NCBI GenBank assembly: GCA_049799315.1
Contig: JBARHQ010000020.1
Coordinates: forward strand, 1 to 64,000
Direction: 5' to 3'
DNA: 64,000 nucleotides
DNA from: PALSA-1316 sp049799315
Lineage (GTDB): Bacteria; Nitrospirota; Thermodesulfovibrionia; Thermodesulfovibrionales; UBA6898
Shown here: piece after piece, positions 17,830-26,429 of the stretch
How the letters are laid out: the number at the start of each line of letters is the position of its first letter
How positions within the stretch are numbered: position 1 is the stretch's first letter
The notes under the pieces: generated by a model
Databases searched by the model: none
The model's input: only the letters and a program-made list of their open reading frames with translations
Told to the model about the DNA's origin: nothing
Program-made: the position numbers and the translations under genes

Positions 17830-19506
17830 TTATTGTTTCGGCAGCATTACGGTAAACACACTGCCTCCCTCCTTTCCGTTTTCTGCTTTTATATCACCAC
17901 CAAGCCGTTGCATGATACTGAATGAAATGGACAGGCCAAGTCCGGTGCCCTTGCCAATCTCCTTAGTTGTATAGAAAGGATCAAAAAGCTTTTTTATTGA
18001 ATCCGTGGATAGACCGGGGCCGGTGTCTTTAAACTCTGCCACTATCTGACCGCCCTGAATCCGGCTGGCTATGCTGATTGTGCCATCCTGTCCTATTGCA
18101 TCTATCGCGTTGTCCAGAATATTCAAAAAAACCTGCTGCAGTTGTGAGGCATCGGTCACCACACGTGACAGTCCCTGTTGAAGAAAGTATTTGAACGTAA
18201 TGCGATGAGCACTGGCCTCGTTGGCAAGAAGGGCGGCGGTCTCTTCAATAAGCCGGTTGATATCCGTCTCAGTTTTTTCAAAATCATTTGATCGGGAAAA
18301 ACCGAGCAGACGGCGGGTAATCTCTCCGGCCCTTTTAACATTTCCCCGTATCTTCTTTATGGAATCCTTATATTCATCAATATTTTTGAGAAGACCCCGG
18401 TCTTCCTCCTCCAGAAGTTCATCTACCCAGCCCGCCTGATTGGTAATTATCTGAAGCGGGTTGTTGATTTCATGCGCTACGCTGGCAGCCAACCTGCCCA
18501 CCAGCGCCATCTTTTCCACCTGAAGCATACGATTGTTCAGAGCCATCCTCTTTCTGTCCGCATCTTCAATTTTGTTCACCATGGACCTGACTATAAGCGT
18601 TGATACTGCAAGAATGATGAGAGATGCACAAAGGATAATCAGAATGTCGCGCCTCCTGGCCAGATAGAACTCAGACAGGGAGGTGTTAATATCCGTCTTC
18701 AATACAAGGGTCCAATCGCCGTTATTTATCGGCGCTGCAGCATAAATGTATTTATCGGTGATCTGGACCAAAGTACTATCTCTGGATGTAACCGGCTTTC
18801 TCTCAATGGTCGAAAACGTTTTTTCTCCGAGCAGGCTCGGTGTTTGAAACTCCCCGGCCCTGTTAATAATATAGGCATCTCCTCCGGGCCCGACCCCGGC
18901 GCTTGCGAGCAGGGAATTAAAAAGTTCTGAATTGATCGTAGCACGCAATATCCAGGTCTTATCCGGGTCAGCTACCGCTACAACAAAATGCGGCTCATTG
19001 CGGTACCCGGTGAAGACATCACTGATATATCTGCCGCTACGCATCACCTCAATAAACCATGCGGCCTCTGAATAATTTTTGCCTGTGAGCTGGCGCTGAT
19101 AGGGCCCTGTATAGGCGAGGTGCTTTCCCTTACTGTCTATTACCCCAAGGTCCAGAATGACACCACTGCGGTCCATGGCCAGGAAAAGTGTTTCCAGATT
19201 TTTCTGATCGCTTAACTGATCCAGACTGTAGAGCTTCACAAAACTGAAAAGCAGGTTCTCCTGGTTGTCAAGAAAAAGGTCAATAATTTCTTTTCTGCTG
19301 TCAACAAGTCCGGCCAGTTCAGCAGAGGTTTTCTCAAGCCAGGACTTTTTGTAATAATGGGAGGCAGTCCAGCTTATAATCAGGAGGGGTACCACCGACA
19401 CTATAATGACCACAATGACAAAAAGCTGTTTCTGTCTGGCATAATAGGTGCCGCTTGACTTAAGCTTAAGATCTTTCATGCGTATGCTGCCGGTATAAAT
19501 CTTCAT
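17830..19506 (-). CDS. Membrane sensor histidine kinase with a double-Cache sensor
   Basis: The 558-residue protein has a transmembrane helix at ~28-48, a periplasmic dCache-type sensor (~50-282, with DLGVIDSKGKHLAY, GRYISDVFTGY and GGDAYIINRAGEF), a second helix at ~286-308, a HisKA domain with phospho-accepting His345 in SVAHEINNPLQ and a HATPase_c domain (NILDNAIDAIG, DTGPGLS, GTGLGLSIS). dCache domains bind small organic ligands such as carboxylates or amino acids. It lies in a minus-strand block after two receivers and before a third. A second in-frame ATG lies nine codons downstream and is a possible start. Confidence 0.93.
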   Translation of the reverse strand: MKIYTGSIRMKDLKLKSSGTYYARQKQLFVIVVIIVSVVPLLIISWTASHYYKKSWLEKTSAELAGLVDSRKEIIDLFLDNQENLLFSFVKLYSLDQLSDQKNLETLFLAMDRSGVILDLGVIDSKGKHLAYTGPYQRQLTGKNYSEAAWFIEVMRSGRYISDVFTGYRNEPHFVVAVADPDKTWILRATINSELFNSLLASAGVGPGGDAYIINRAGEFQTPSLLGEKTFSTIERKPVTSRDSTLVQITDKYIYAAAPINNGDWTLVLKTDINTSLSEFYLARRRDILIILCASLIILAVSTLIVRSMVNKIEDADRKRMALNNRMLQVEKMALVGRLAASVAHEINNPLQIITNQAGWVDELLEEEDRGLLKNIDEYKDSIKKIRGNVKRAGEITRRLLGFSRSNDFEKTETDINRLIEETAALLANEASAHRITFKYFLQQGLSRVVTDASQLQQVFLNILDNAIDAIGQDGTISIASRIQGGQIVAEFKDTGPGLSTDSIKKLFDPFYTTKEIGKGTGLGLSISFSIMQRLGGDIKAENGKEGGSVFTVMLPKQ

Positions 19507-19523
19507 GACAGGAAATTGCCAGG

Positions 19524-19973
19524 TTATCCTTTCATCATGTTACGTGCCGTTTCATGCTCTCCGGCTTCAGCAAAAGCCGAAGCAGCCATAAGGTCTTTTC
19601 GTCTTATGCTCCTTGCCGCAGCCCTTATCCGCTCTGCCAGCAATTCGGTGTCTACCGGCTTTTTTAAATAGTCAAAAACGCCGAGTTGACGCGCTTCTGC
19701 CTCATCCAGGTCATTACCATGCCCTGTTTGAATTATTACCCGTATATCCGGATGGGTTTTTCTCACCCTTCGCAGGACTTCCATCCCGTCGATACCGGAT
19801 ATTTTCAGGTCAAGAATCATTATGTCGGGTTCTTTGTCACTTATCATCTTTATTACCTGTTCGCCTTCAAAAGCAGTATTTTTTTTAAAGTCTTTCATTT
19901 CAAGACATTCGGACAGGACCCTTATGGGACCTTCTTCATCGTCGTCAATAAGCATAATTTTGATGTCGCTCAC
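19524..19973 (-). CDS. Response regulator receiver with a C-terminal FAEAGE motif
   Basis: The 149-residue protein starts with GTG. Residues 1-122 are a receiver (IMLIDDDEEG, phospho-acceptor in IMILDLKISGIDG, VIIQTGHG, FDYLKKPVD). The tail contains LMAASAFAEAGEHETARNMM, which is nearly the same as a motif in three small proteins encoded at 25338-26147. It has no DNA-binding output. The gene precedes the Cache kinase by 17 bp. I infer that the tail is an interaction module shared with those proteins. Confidence 0.88.
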   Translation of the reverse strand: MSDIKIMLIDDDEEGPIRVLSECLEMKDFKKNTAFEGEQVIKMISDKEPDIMILDLKISGIDGMEVLRRVRKTHPDIRVIIQTGHGNDLDEAEARQLGVFDYLKKPVDTELLAERIRAAARSIRRKDLMAASAFAEAGEHETARNMMKG

Positions 19974-20089
19974 AAGCTTCGCCCTGTCGGCAATACAAAT
20001 AATTGCATGTCAGATTTTTCTCTTTTTCGCTCTTCCGGAATTCTTACCAGTCCCACATCATTGTATCATATCCATAGGAGCACCCGGCG

Positions 20090-20461
20090 TTAAGCATTTT
20101 TGCGGGCAATCTTGATCTTCTCTATCAGTTCGTCAAGTTCAATAGGTTTCAGGCAGTAATCGTTGGCCCCGTATTCCAGACATTGCCGTCCTGCCTGCAT
20201 GGAGGCATGGCCTGTAAGCAATATAACGACAACAGCCGGCCATTTCTGCTTGATCTCTTTGAGACACTGTATGCCGTCCCGGTCAGGAAGCATTACATCC
20301 AGAACTACAACATCCGGCCAGCCGCTTTCGAGGACCCGGATCGCCTCAGAGCAATTCATGGCGCTCCTGACGTCATAACCGCGGCGCGCCAGTCTTTTCG
20401 TGGTTGTCTCCAGAAAATCCTGTTCATCATCAACAAAAAGGATATTGATTTTGCTATTCAT
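20090..20461 (-). CDS. Stand-alone response regulator receiver
   Basis: A minimal 123-residue receiver: ILFVDDEQDFLETT, phospho-acceptor in VVVLDVMLPDRDG, VVILLTGHAS and NDYCLKPIEL. A good ribosome binding site (GAGGAGAA) precedes the ATG. It begins 22 bp after the stop codon of the PEP-synthase-like gene, so they are very probably one transcript. A 116-bp gap separates it from the next receiver gene. Confidence 0.9.
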   Translation of the reverse strand: MNSKINILFVDDEQDFLETTTKRLARRGYDVRSAMNCSEAIRVLESGWPDVVVLDVMLPDRDGIQCLKEIKQKWPAVVVILLTGHASMQAGRQCLEYGANDYCLKPIELDELIEKIKIARKNA

Positions 20462-20483
20462 GTCATATTCTCCTCAGCAGTCT

Positions 20484-23066
20484 TTAAGCTGCTTTATTTA
20501 TTATTTTCCCGAGATCAGCCAGAATGCTCCGGCGGTAATTCTCCACCATGATCTGCTCGCCCATGACCATGTCGATCTGCCGTGTGTGTATGAGCAGGTA
20601 TCCTAGGACCTTAAGGCGTTCGATGAGAAACGGCGCGGGTTTTTTTTCGATGCGGGCAGTAAGCGCGTCCGCCTTCTGCTCAACGCGGAAGTCGTACTGC
20701 TCCAGGATATCCTTAAGAAGCTGCACGCGAACGAATTTACGGCTGTCGTCTGCAGCGCCGCCCTTAAACTGGAAGCTCACATAGTTTTCAGTCAGGAGAT
20801 CACTCAGGTGTGTTTCGACCAGAGAGAAATGATATCCCAGACGCACGCTCAGGTTGCAGAAATTTTTTGAAATCAGAAAATAGCTTTTTGCCGTCAACGA
20901 AGAGCGCACCGCAGGATCAAGGTTCGGGTTCATGGTCGATCGAAAAAGGATCGAGCCAAAACCTTTTAAGTCAACAGGCGGCGGGCCCTTCCATGGCACG
21001 GCTGTCATGCCCTCCCAGATGGCAAGCATCGGAAGAGAAACGATGTCTTCTATCCGGACCCATTTATCTTTCTTGTCAAGCCCCTCGTGGAAACCGTCTT
21101 CCAGATCAATCACCCACCACTGAAACGGTACGTCTCCGTAAAGCTGTTTGGCCGACTTTTCATCGAACCCATATCTCGAGCTGAAGGAGAACATCTCGGT
21201 CACTGCTTTTTCATGGCAGAAGCGGGTAAGGTCATGATATGTTTCACATGAGGACGGCCTGAAATACGGCGACGCGGGATTTATGAGGTTCAGCGGTGTC
21301 ACGAGTTTGAGCACCTCTTCAAGCAGTCTGTATACCGGACTGCCTGCCATTAAATTGGTAGGAGGAGGAGCGTCTTCAAGCAGGTCGTCCCTGCAGCCTT
21401 TATATACGCGGCGGCTTACTGCGTCAACAGTGATAATATCTCCGTTGCCGAGTTTTTTTGTGGCGTCTGCAATTCCGAAAATTGCAGGGAGGCCGAATTC
21501 ACGGGAAACAGTAGCCAGATGGGCTGTCACATGGCCGGTTTCACTCACAACGGCAACTGTCCGGGCCAGGAGGGTCGCCCATTCGGGCAACGGGTGTTCA
21601 ACGACAAGTACGGCATCCTTTGGAAACTGCAAAAGATCTATGTTCGAACGTACTATATGCACCGGACCACAAGCAACTCCGGCACTGGCAGTGACTCCCC
21701 CGGAAAGCAGGGAAGGCTGAGTTTCTTCCGGGTCTGTATGTTCTGTGCCGCTGCCGGGGGGCAAAGCTGTTTGGGCCAGCGGACGGCTCTGGAGGATAAC
21801 AATCCTGCCGTTGCCCTCAATGGACCATTCAATATCCTGGGGAGAGCCGAAATGCTCTTCGAGTCTGACTGCGATAAGTGCCAGTTCTTTTGCCTGACCG
21901 TCGGTAAGGGTAGTCGATTCTGGGATATCAGTGGAAGTTGAAGAAGCATTTATCCTGAGTTCTTTTGCAAGGACGGCATTTGGACTTTTTCGGGAAACCC
22001 TGAACAGGTCTGTTACGGCGCTGCCGTCGACCACCTGGCCTGCGAGTCCGGGTGCGGCATTGATAATGACCCAGTCACTGCGGGGGTCCCGCCGGGAGCG
22101 GGAGTACATGACCCCGCTTACCGCGCCCTCGACCATAGCCAGGCACCCGACGCACATTATCACGTCCTGATGTCTGAACCCGCGCTGCGTGCGGTACACA
22201 ATGGCCTGGCTTTTATACTTGCTGGCGACGATCTCCTTGTAGGTCTGTCCAAGGAACTCATCGCTGACATTAAGCTGAGTGCGGTATTGCCCGGCAAATG
22301 AGACACTGCCGCTGTCTTCGCCCAGTGCGCTGGAACGCATCGAGACAGCTATCCGCCCCTTGTTCCGGGCGGCCAGCTCTTCATAATGCTTTTTTATGAG
22401 TTCTTCAAGATCTTCAGGCAGAGGGGCATTGGCGATCATCTGCTGGATCGCGGCGCTTGTAGTGTACAGTTCCTCAAGGTTGTTATGGTCCAGGAGTTTC
22501 AGCCTGCGGTTGATCTCATCGTGAAGGTTATTGGAATCCATAAAATATTTTGTGGCCGCGGCAGTGATCACAAAGCCGTCAGGGACATCAAGGCCGACAT
22601 GGTTACGGACCTCACCGAGGTTGGCCATTTTCCCTCCAACCTGCTCTGTTGAATGAATATCGACCTCAGACATCGAAAGAATGAATTTCCCTTCGACAAC
22701 TTTCGGCTGACGGGAAAGTATCTCTTCCATGCGGCCTGAAATAGAGTCAAAGGCCTGGGAGAGGCCGCTGTATTTGCCGTTAGAAAGCTCCTGGAGATGC
22801 TGGATCATTTTAAAAATGTTAACGGTCAGCGCAGTACAGTGGCCCCGGACAAAAGCCATACTGAAGGGCTGGCCGTTTTTCAATGTCTGCTCCATCCCGG
22901 CCATGAGCTCAAGCGCATTATTATTGGCGGTCAGGAGCGATCTGAAGCTTTTGTAATGGTCCTGGAATGCGGTGCGTAAAGACTGTATGTCCGCGTCGGG
23001 CATTTGCGGATGCAGTCCCGGGATCCATCTGAATATTTCCCGGAGTTTTTGCGTGAAGCTATCCAT
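20484..23066 (-). CDS. PEP-synthase-like protein (pyruvate/phosphate dikinase N-domain plus phosphohistidine domain)
   Basis: The protein has 860 residues. After a ~150-residue helical N-terminus comes the ATP-grasp PPDK_N domain (~165-445: GGKMANLGEVRN, VSMRSSALGEDSGSVSFAGQY, GSPQDIEWSIEGNGRIVILQ). The swivelling phosphohistidine domain follows (~465-555), with VSETGHVTAHLA carrying the acceptor histidine and REFGLPAIFG. The remaining ~300 residues do not look like the PEP-binding TIM barrel of PEP synthase. An ordinary PEP synthase is therefore doubtful; a phosphotransfer or regulatory role fits its place before two receivers. The upstream ribosome binding site is weak. Confidence 0.82.
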   Translation of the reverse strand: MDSFTQKLREIFRWIPGLHPQMPDADIQSLRTAFQDHYKSFRSLLTANNNALELMAGMEQTLKNGQPFSMAFVRGHCTALTVNIFKMIQHLQELSNGKYSGLSQAFDSISGRMEEILSRQPKVVEGKFILSMSEVDIHSTEQVGGKMANLGEVRNHVGLDVPDGFVITAAATKYFMDSNNLHDEINRRLKLLDHNNLEELYTTSAAIQQMIANAPLPEDLEELIKKHYEELAARNKGRIAVSMRSSALGEDSGSVSFAGQYRTQLNVSDEFLGQTYKEIVASKYKSQAIVYRTQRGFRHQDVIMCVGCLAMVEGAVSGVMYSRSRRDPRSDWVIINAAPGLAGQVVDGSAVTDLFRVSRKSPNAVLAKELRINASSTSTDIPESTTLTDGQAKELALIAVRLEEHFGSPQDIEWSIEGNGRIVILQSRPLAQTALPPGSGTEHTDPEETQPSLLSGGVTASAGVACGPVHIVRSNIDLLQFPKDAVLVVEHPLPEWATLLARTVAVVSETGHVTAHLATVSREFGLPAIFGIADATKKLGNGDIITVDAVSRRVYKGCRDDLLEDAPPPTNLMAGSPVYRLLEEVLKLVTPLNLINPASPYFRPSSCETYHDLTRFCHEKAVTEMFSFSSRYGFDEKSAKQLYGDVPFQWWVIDLEDGFHEGLDKKDKWVRIEDIVSLPMLAIWEGMTAVPWKGPPPVDLKGFGSILFRSTMNPNLDPAVRSSLTAKSYFLISKNFCNLSVRLGYHFSLVETHLSDLLTENYVSFQFKGGAADDSRKFVRVQLLKDILEQYDFRVEQKADALTARIEKKPAPFLIERLKVLGYLLIHTRQIDMVMGEQIMVENYRRSILADLGKIINKAA

Positions 23067-23189
23067 TTCTTTTATTGCAGAATAACCTTCCGGAATGATT
23101 GCCGATAAATGTCATGGTAAATTTTAGAATGAATCACAGGGGTTAATCAATTACGGATTCCAACCGGTGTGAGAGCAATGGGGAGATCT

Positions 23190-23232
23190 AAATGGCAAGG
23201 CCGGTCTTTTTTCCCGGCCTTGCCATTTTATT
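23190..23232 (-). terminator. Strong hairpin terminator after the TauE-cluster
   Basis: A ~14-bp stem built on AATGGCAAGGCCGG and its complement with a T-rich loop lies 45 bp past the stop of the 228-residue membrane protein gene. The flanks have short T runs on both strands. It separates that gene from the PEP-synthase-like gene. Confidence 0.75.
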
Positions 23233-23276
23233 AAATCTCTGCTCATTACAAATTGCACATATGCGAAGTGTTTTGT

Positions 23277-23963
23277 TTAATGCTCAAGCCTCATGCCCCA
23301 TCCTTCGAACATGAAGAGAATGGCAAACCCGTACCACATAGTATAGATAACATAGCCTGCAAGGGAAATAATTACCATCCAGATTTTTTCCTTTATGTCC
23401 GTGGCAGGTATGCCGTAGTAGTTATACGCGGGCTCTATGGCCTTTGTCATCACCCTGTTGAACGTAGTGGATTCCTTGAACTTTTCCTGCTTGGCCATAC
23501 TGGCTTCAGCCGCTTTCATCGCGTTCCACCAGTCATACAGGACCTGCTTCTCTTCATAGCCGTATTTGCTTTTGATGGCCGGGCCATCATTTTTAAACAT
23601 GGCATCAGCGTCTGCAAGGACATTGGCAAAGATCATTCCGATATCACCGCCTACCTTGACATTCTTGTCTTCAACGGTCACTGTTGCCTGACTCGCCTGA
23701 AAGAGCTTTGACATCCTGCCTGCCTGGTCTGCATCTTTTGCCTTTACGACAAATTCGATCTGTTGTCCCCTGAAGGCATCCGCCTTTTTCTTTACGTCCG
23801 GGATGTAGTAGGAAGATTTTTTTGAGATCGTGTTATAGAGATTGTCCATGTAGTCCAGTAAATTCTTCCCCTTGAAGACAGGGGAAAGCATGACAGCAAA
23901 GACCACCCAGAATGCGATGAAAAGCGCAAACCCGAGTCCGAATTCCTTTTTATTTGCGATCAT
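23277..23963 (-). CDS. Unrecognised two-helix membrane protein next to TauE/SafE
   Basis: I do not recognise this 228-residue protein. It has one transmembrane helix at the N-terminus (~9-28, FALFIAFWVVFAVMLSPVF) and one near the C-terminus (~193-218), with a ~160-residue soluble middle that is rich in Lys and Asp and probably extracytoplasmic. There are no cysteines or heme sites. The start overlaps the permease stop by 4 bp and its ribosome binding site lies in a 33-bp tandem repeat within the permease gene. Tight coupling suggests an accessory subunit of the permease. Confidence 0.75.
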   Translation of the reverse strand: MIANKKEFGLGFALFIAFWVVFAVMLSPVFKGKNLLDYMDNLYNTISKKSSYYIPDVKKKADAFRGQQIEFVVKAKDADQAGRMSKLFQASQATVTVEDKNVKVGGDIGMIFANVLADADAMFKNDGPAIKSKYGYEEKQVLYDWWNAMKAAEASMAKQEKFKESTTFNRVMTKAIEPAYNYYGIPATDIKEKIWMVIISLAGYVIYTMWYGFAILFMFEGWGMRLEH

Positions 23964-25287
23964 GAATGCACCTCCTCACCCTTCAGATGTTTTATATAAT
24001 GCACCTCCTCACCCTTCAGATGTTTTATATTTCTGAAGAACGTTCCGAATACCCAAATCGCGAAGATACTGATTACAACGAAGAAAACATAAATGCCCAG
24101 ATTCTCGATCAACTTTCCTGTATCAGGAGATAAACTGATGTATCCCATCTTCCCGAGCTTGATAGGCAGAGCGGCAGCTCTGTTGACAAAGCCTGCCATA
24201 ACCGCAACTGCATAAAAGCCGCGGATAGTTGAGCCGGAAACTACCTTGGTCACAAGTGAACCTACCTGGATGCCTATGAGTGAGCCCAGCAGCATGCCCA
24301 TTGCAAGGGTATAGAAAATGAACCCATAGATCGCATACTGACCAAGACCGGCATACCCCGCGGTAAAAACGATCTGGAATATGTCAGTGCCGACTGTAGT
24401 TGCTGAAGAAACGCCAAGCATATACACGAAGATAGGGAAGGTAAGAAAGCCGCCGCCTACGCCCATAATTGCAGCTGCCAAGCCAACTAGGGCACCGCTC
24501 AGAACAAGAAAAATTGCCGATATCTTTCTGCCGCCCGGGACAACTCCCTGGTCAAAGTGGAGCATCGGAGCAAGATTAATGGACTGAAGCTTCTGGGCCA
24601 GGCCTGTCATGGACTCATCGCTGGCCTTTGAAGTGCGGGTTTCCGAGGTGCTTTCCGGAACTGTCGGTTTTCTTGATTTAAAAAAGTCTGCAAGTGAGTA
24701 GAAGCTGAGAAACCCGAGCATCAGGACATATATGGTCGTGATAAACGCGTCGCTTAATACAGGGTTAAACTCATAAAGAGTCCTGTTGATGTAGCCTCCG
24801 AGGGTTGCACCGCCTATGGAACCTATCAGAAATGTTATTGCCAGAGATACAGAGATGTTACCCAGTTTCCTGTGTAATACGCTGCCCATGATTGCCTTTG
24901 CAAAAATATGAAACAGGTCAGTACCCACTGCAAGGATGCCTTTTACCCCTGCGCTCATCAGCGCCGGCGCTATTATGAATCCGCCTCCTGCGCCGATACA
25001 GCCGGTGATCAGCCCCGCGCATACGCCTACACCTATTGATGCCAGAAAGATAAGATTTGTGTAGTATGACGGACAATAAGTGTTCTTGCCGCCAAGGACT
25101 GATGGAAGCGCCCCTGCGATGTCATCGGCAAAGGCTATGCCTCCTAGTATTATGGGAAGCAGCAGCAGTCCAAAGACCGCAAGCCGCTTCGGTTCGCGCA
25201 GAATACGGTTTGATACGTCGAGTTCCCATTTTGCATGGGCCCGAGCACCCATAACCATGAAATGTCCAAATTCCTTAAAAAAGCTCA
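23960..25287 (-). CDS. TauE/SafE-family permease
   Basis: The start MSFFKEFG is chosen because AAGGAGG lies 11 bp upstream, giving 442 residues. Two TauE/SafE repeats are visible, each opening with a glycine-rich stretch (GLITGCIGAGGGFIIAPALM and LAAAIMGVGGGFLTFPIF) within about eight or nine helices, with an acidic/Ser linker between them. The family exports or imports sulfite, sulfoacetate, taurine-derived or other organosulfonate anions; the substrate is not predictable. The C-terminus ends in two copies of IKHLKGEEVH caused by a DNA tandem repeat. The gene follows a 59-residue FAEAGE-motif gene and overlaps the next membrane gene. Confidence 0.88.
23965..24030. repeat. Perfect 33-bp tandem duplication
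   Basis: Units 23965-23997 and 23998-24030 are identical. The repeat keeps the permease frame (11 residues per unit) and duplicates the CCTCCT complement of the ribosome binding site used by the following gene. Confidence 0.97.
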
Positions 25288-25337
25288 TTACTCTGTTTCC
25301 TCCTTGATATATTTGATTTATGCTCTGCAACTAGTAA

Positions 25338-25517
25338 TTAACGCGGCGGTGCTGATGCCCGAAGTACTTTGCCAGACCTTTTTGATGGCTTGAGACGATC
25401 GGTTTTATCCTCGCGATCATCATTTCTGATAATTTCTCTTGCTGTTTCATGTTCTCCCGCCTCCGCAAAGGTGATCGCCATCATCATATTCTCGAATTTC
25501 CGGGCTAACCGTTTCAT
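25338..25517 (-). CDS. Small FAEAGE-motif protein (59 residues)
   Basis: The reading frame has ATG at 25517, with AGGAGG 5 bp upstream, and ends TAA at 25338. The N-terminal half holds ENMMMAITFAEAGEHETARE, nearly identical to the tail of the response regulator encoded at 19524-19973. The rest is basic and likely disordered (RSGKVLRASAPPR at the end). It lies 31 bp after the universal-stress-like gene and 50 bp before the permease start. The strong ribosome binding site and shared motif support a real gene. Function unknown. Confidence 0.75.
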   Translation of the reverse strand: MKRLARKFENMMMAITFAEAGEHETAREIIRNDDREDKTDRLKPSKRSGKVLRASAPPR

Positions 25518-25548
25518 TGTGTCCTCCTGATATATAGTTGATTTCTCT

Positions 25549-26022
25549 TTATGCCAAGGTGGGCATATCTGATTTTGTGACGACTACCAGCGGACACTGG
25601 AGCCGTTTCCATGCGTCGGAAAGCGATTTTTCGCCTGTCTTGCACTCTATCTCGAGTTCTGGTGTTGAACCGACAACAACAAACATTATCTCCCTCCTTT
25701 TTTCTGTATATTCCAGGATCGCCTTTTTCATGCAGCCCTCTTTCTTGAAAAGCCTGCAGCCAATTTCTTCCTTTAGGGCAGTCTTCATGAATTCTTCGAG
25801 CTCGCTGAGGTGTGCCTCTACCCTGGTGAGGTAGAGAATATCGATGTTCGCCGTTATCCGTTTGCTCAGGTTCAGCGCATATTTCAGAACGTCGACTTCG
25901 AAGAACATGTCTGATATGGCGAGCAGGATCGAACTCCGCCCCTTCATGAACTCCCGTGCCCGGTCAAAATCTCCCGCTTCGGCAAAGGAGATGGCAGACA
26001 TGATGTCATCAAACTTCCTCAT
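25549..26022 (-). CDS. Universal-stress-like protein with an N-terminal FAEAGE motif
   Basis: The start MRKFDDIM is chosen because its ATG overlaps the stop of the upstream small gene (ATGA) and the protein-like sequence begins there; this gives 157 residues. Residues 1-28 are the motif (IMSAISFAEAGDFDRAREFM). Residues ~32-157 look like a UspA fold: ILLAISDMFFEVDVLKYALN at the first strand-helix, IDILYLTRVEAHL, MFVVVGSTPE and a final strand CPLVVVTKSD. The canonical GxxGx9G(S/T) nucleotide loop is not evident, so ATP binding is doubtful. Confidence 0.75.
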   Translation of the reverse strand: MRKFDDIMSAISFAEAGDFDRAREFMKGRSSILLAISDMFFEVDVLKYALNLSKRITANIDILYLTRVEAHLSELEEFMKTALKEEIGCRLFKKEGCMKKAILEYTEKRREIMFVVVGSTPELEIECKTGEKSLSDAWKRLQCPLVVVTKSDMPTLA

Positions 26023-26147
26023 CGCGGGGCTGCTCCCTGCGCAAAGGACCCGTGCCCGGCGAGCAGTTCGAGCGCCTTTGCATATTCGCCGGCATCGGTA
26101 AAGGCGAGCGCACTTAAGATGTCTTCCAGAACGTTTAAAGTCTTCAT
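26019..26147 (-). CDS. Tiny FAEAGE-like protein (42 residues)
   Basis: ATG at 26147 has AGGAGG 10 bp upstream and the frame ends TGA at 26019, overlapping the next start by 4 bp. The peptide contains LEDILSALAFTDAGEYAKAL, a diverged form of the motif in the next two genes and in the receiver at 19524-19973. It is the first gene of the permease operon. The coupling and ribosome binding site favour a translated gene or a leader peptide; it is too short to assign a fold. Confidence 0.65.
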   Translation of the reverse strand: MKTLNVLEDILSALAFTDAGEYAKALELLAGHGSFAQGAAPR

Positions 26148-26385
26148 CAAAGTCGCACCTCCTCAAAGTGATGGATTGAATGTCCGACCGCACTTTCCAT
26201 GCCCTTCTATATCCAAGGTTCATGCCAGGTGTGATTTGCCTTTAAACCCCTTGAAATAAAAGAATAACATTGAATTGACTGATGTTGCATCGAAAGTCAG
26301 AAGTGTTGCGTTATGCAATGCAGTTTCGGCAAATGGCGTCTATAAGTCCGAAGATTCAGCGTTTGAGAGAGTTGTTGCAGATGCT

Positions 26386-26416
26386 ACTGGTCTATTGCAA
26401 ATTGCAATAGACCAGT
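26386..26416. repeat. Perfect 15-bp inverted repeat with 1-nt centre
   Basis: ACTGGTCTATTGCAA (26386-26400) and its exact reverse complement (26402-26416) flank a single A. It sits directly before the histidine kinase start, in the gap between divergent genes, where an operator would be expected. No ribosome binding site is visible between it and the ATG. Confidence 0.9.
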
Positions 26417-26429
26417 GGTAAAATCACCA

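Noticed and set aside
20484..23066. Annotation as ppsA (PEP synthase)
   Set aside because: The ATP-grasp and phosphohistidine domains fit, but the PEP-binding barrel is not visible and the length and neighbours differ.
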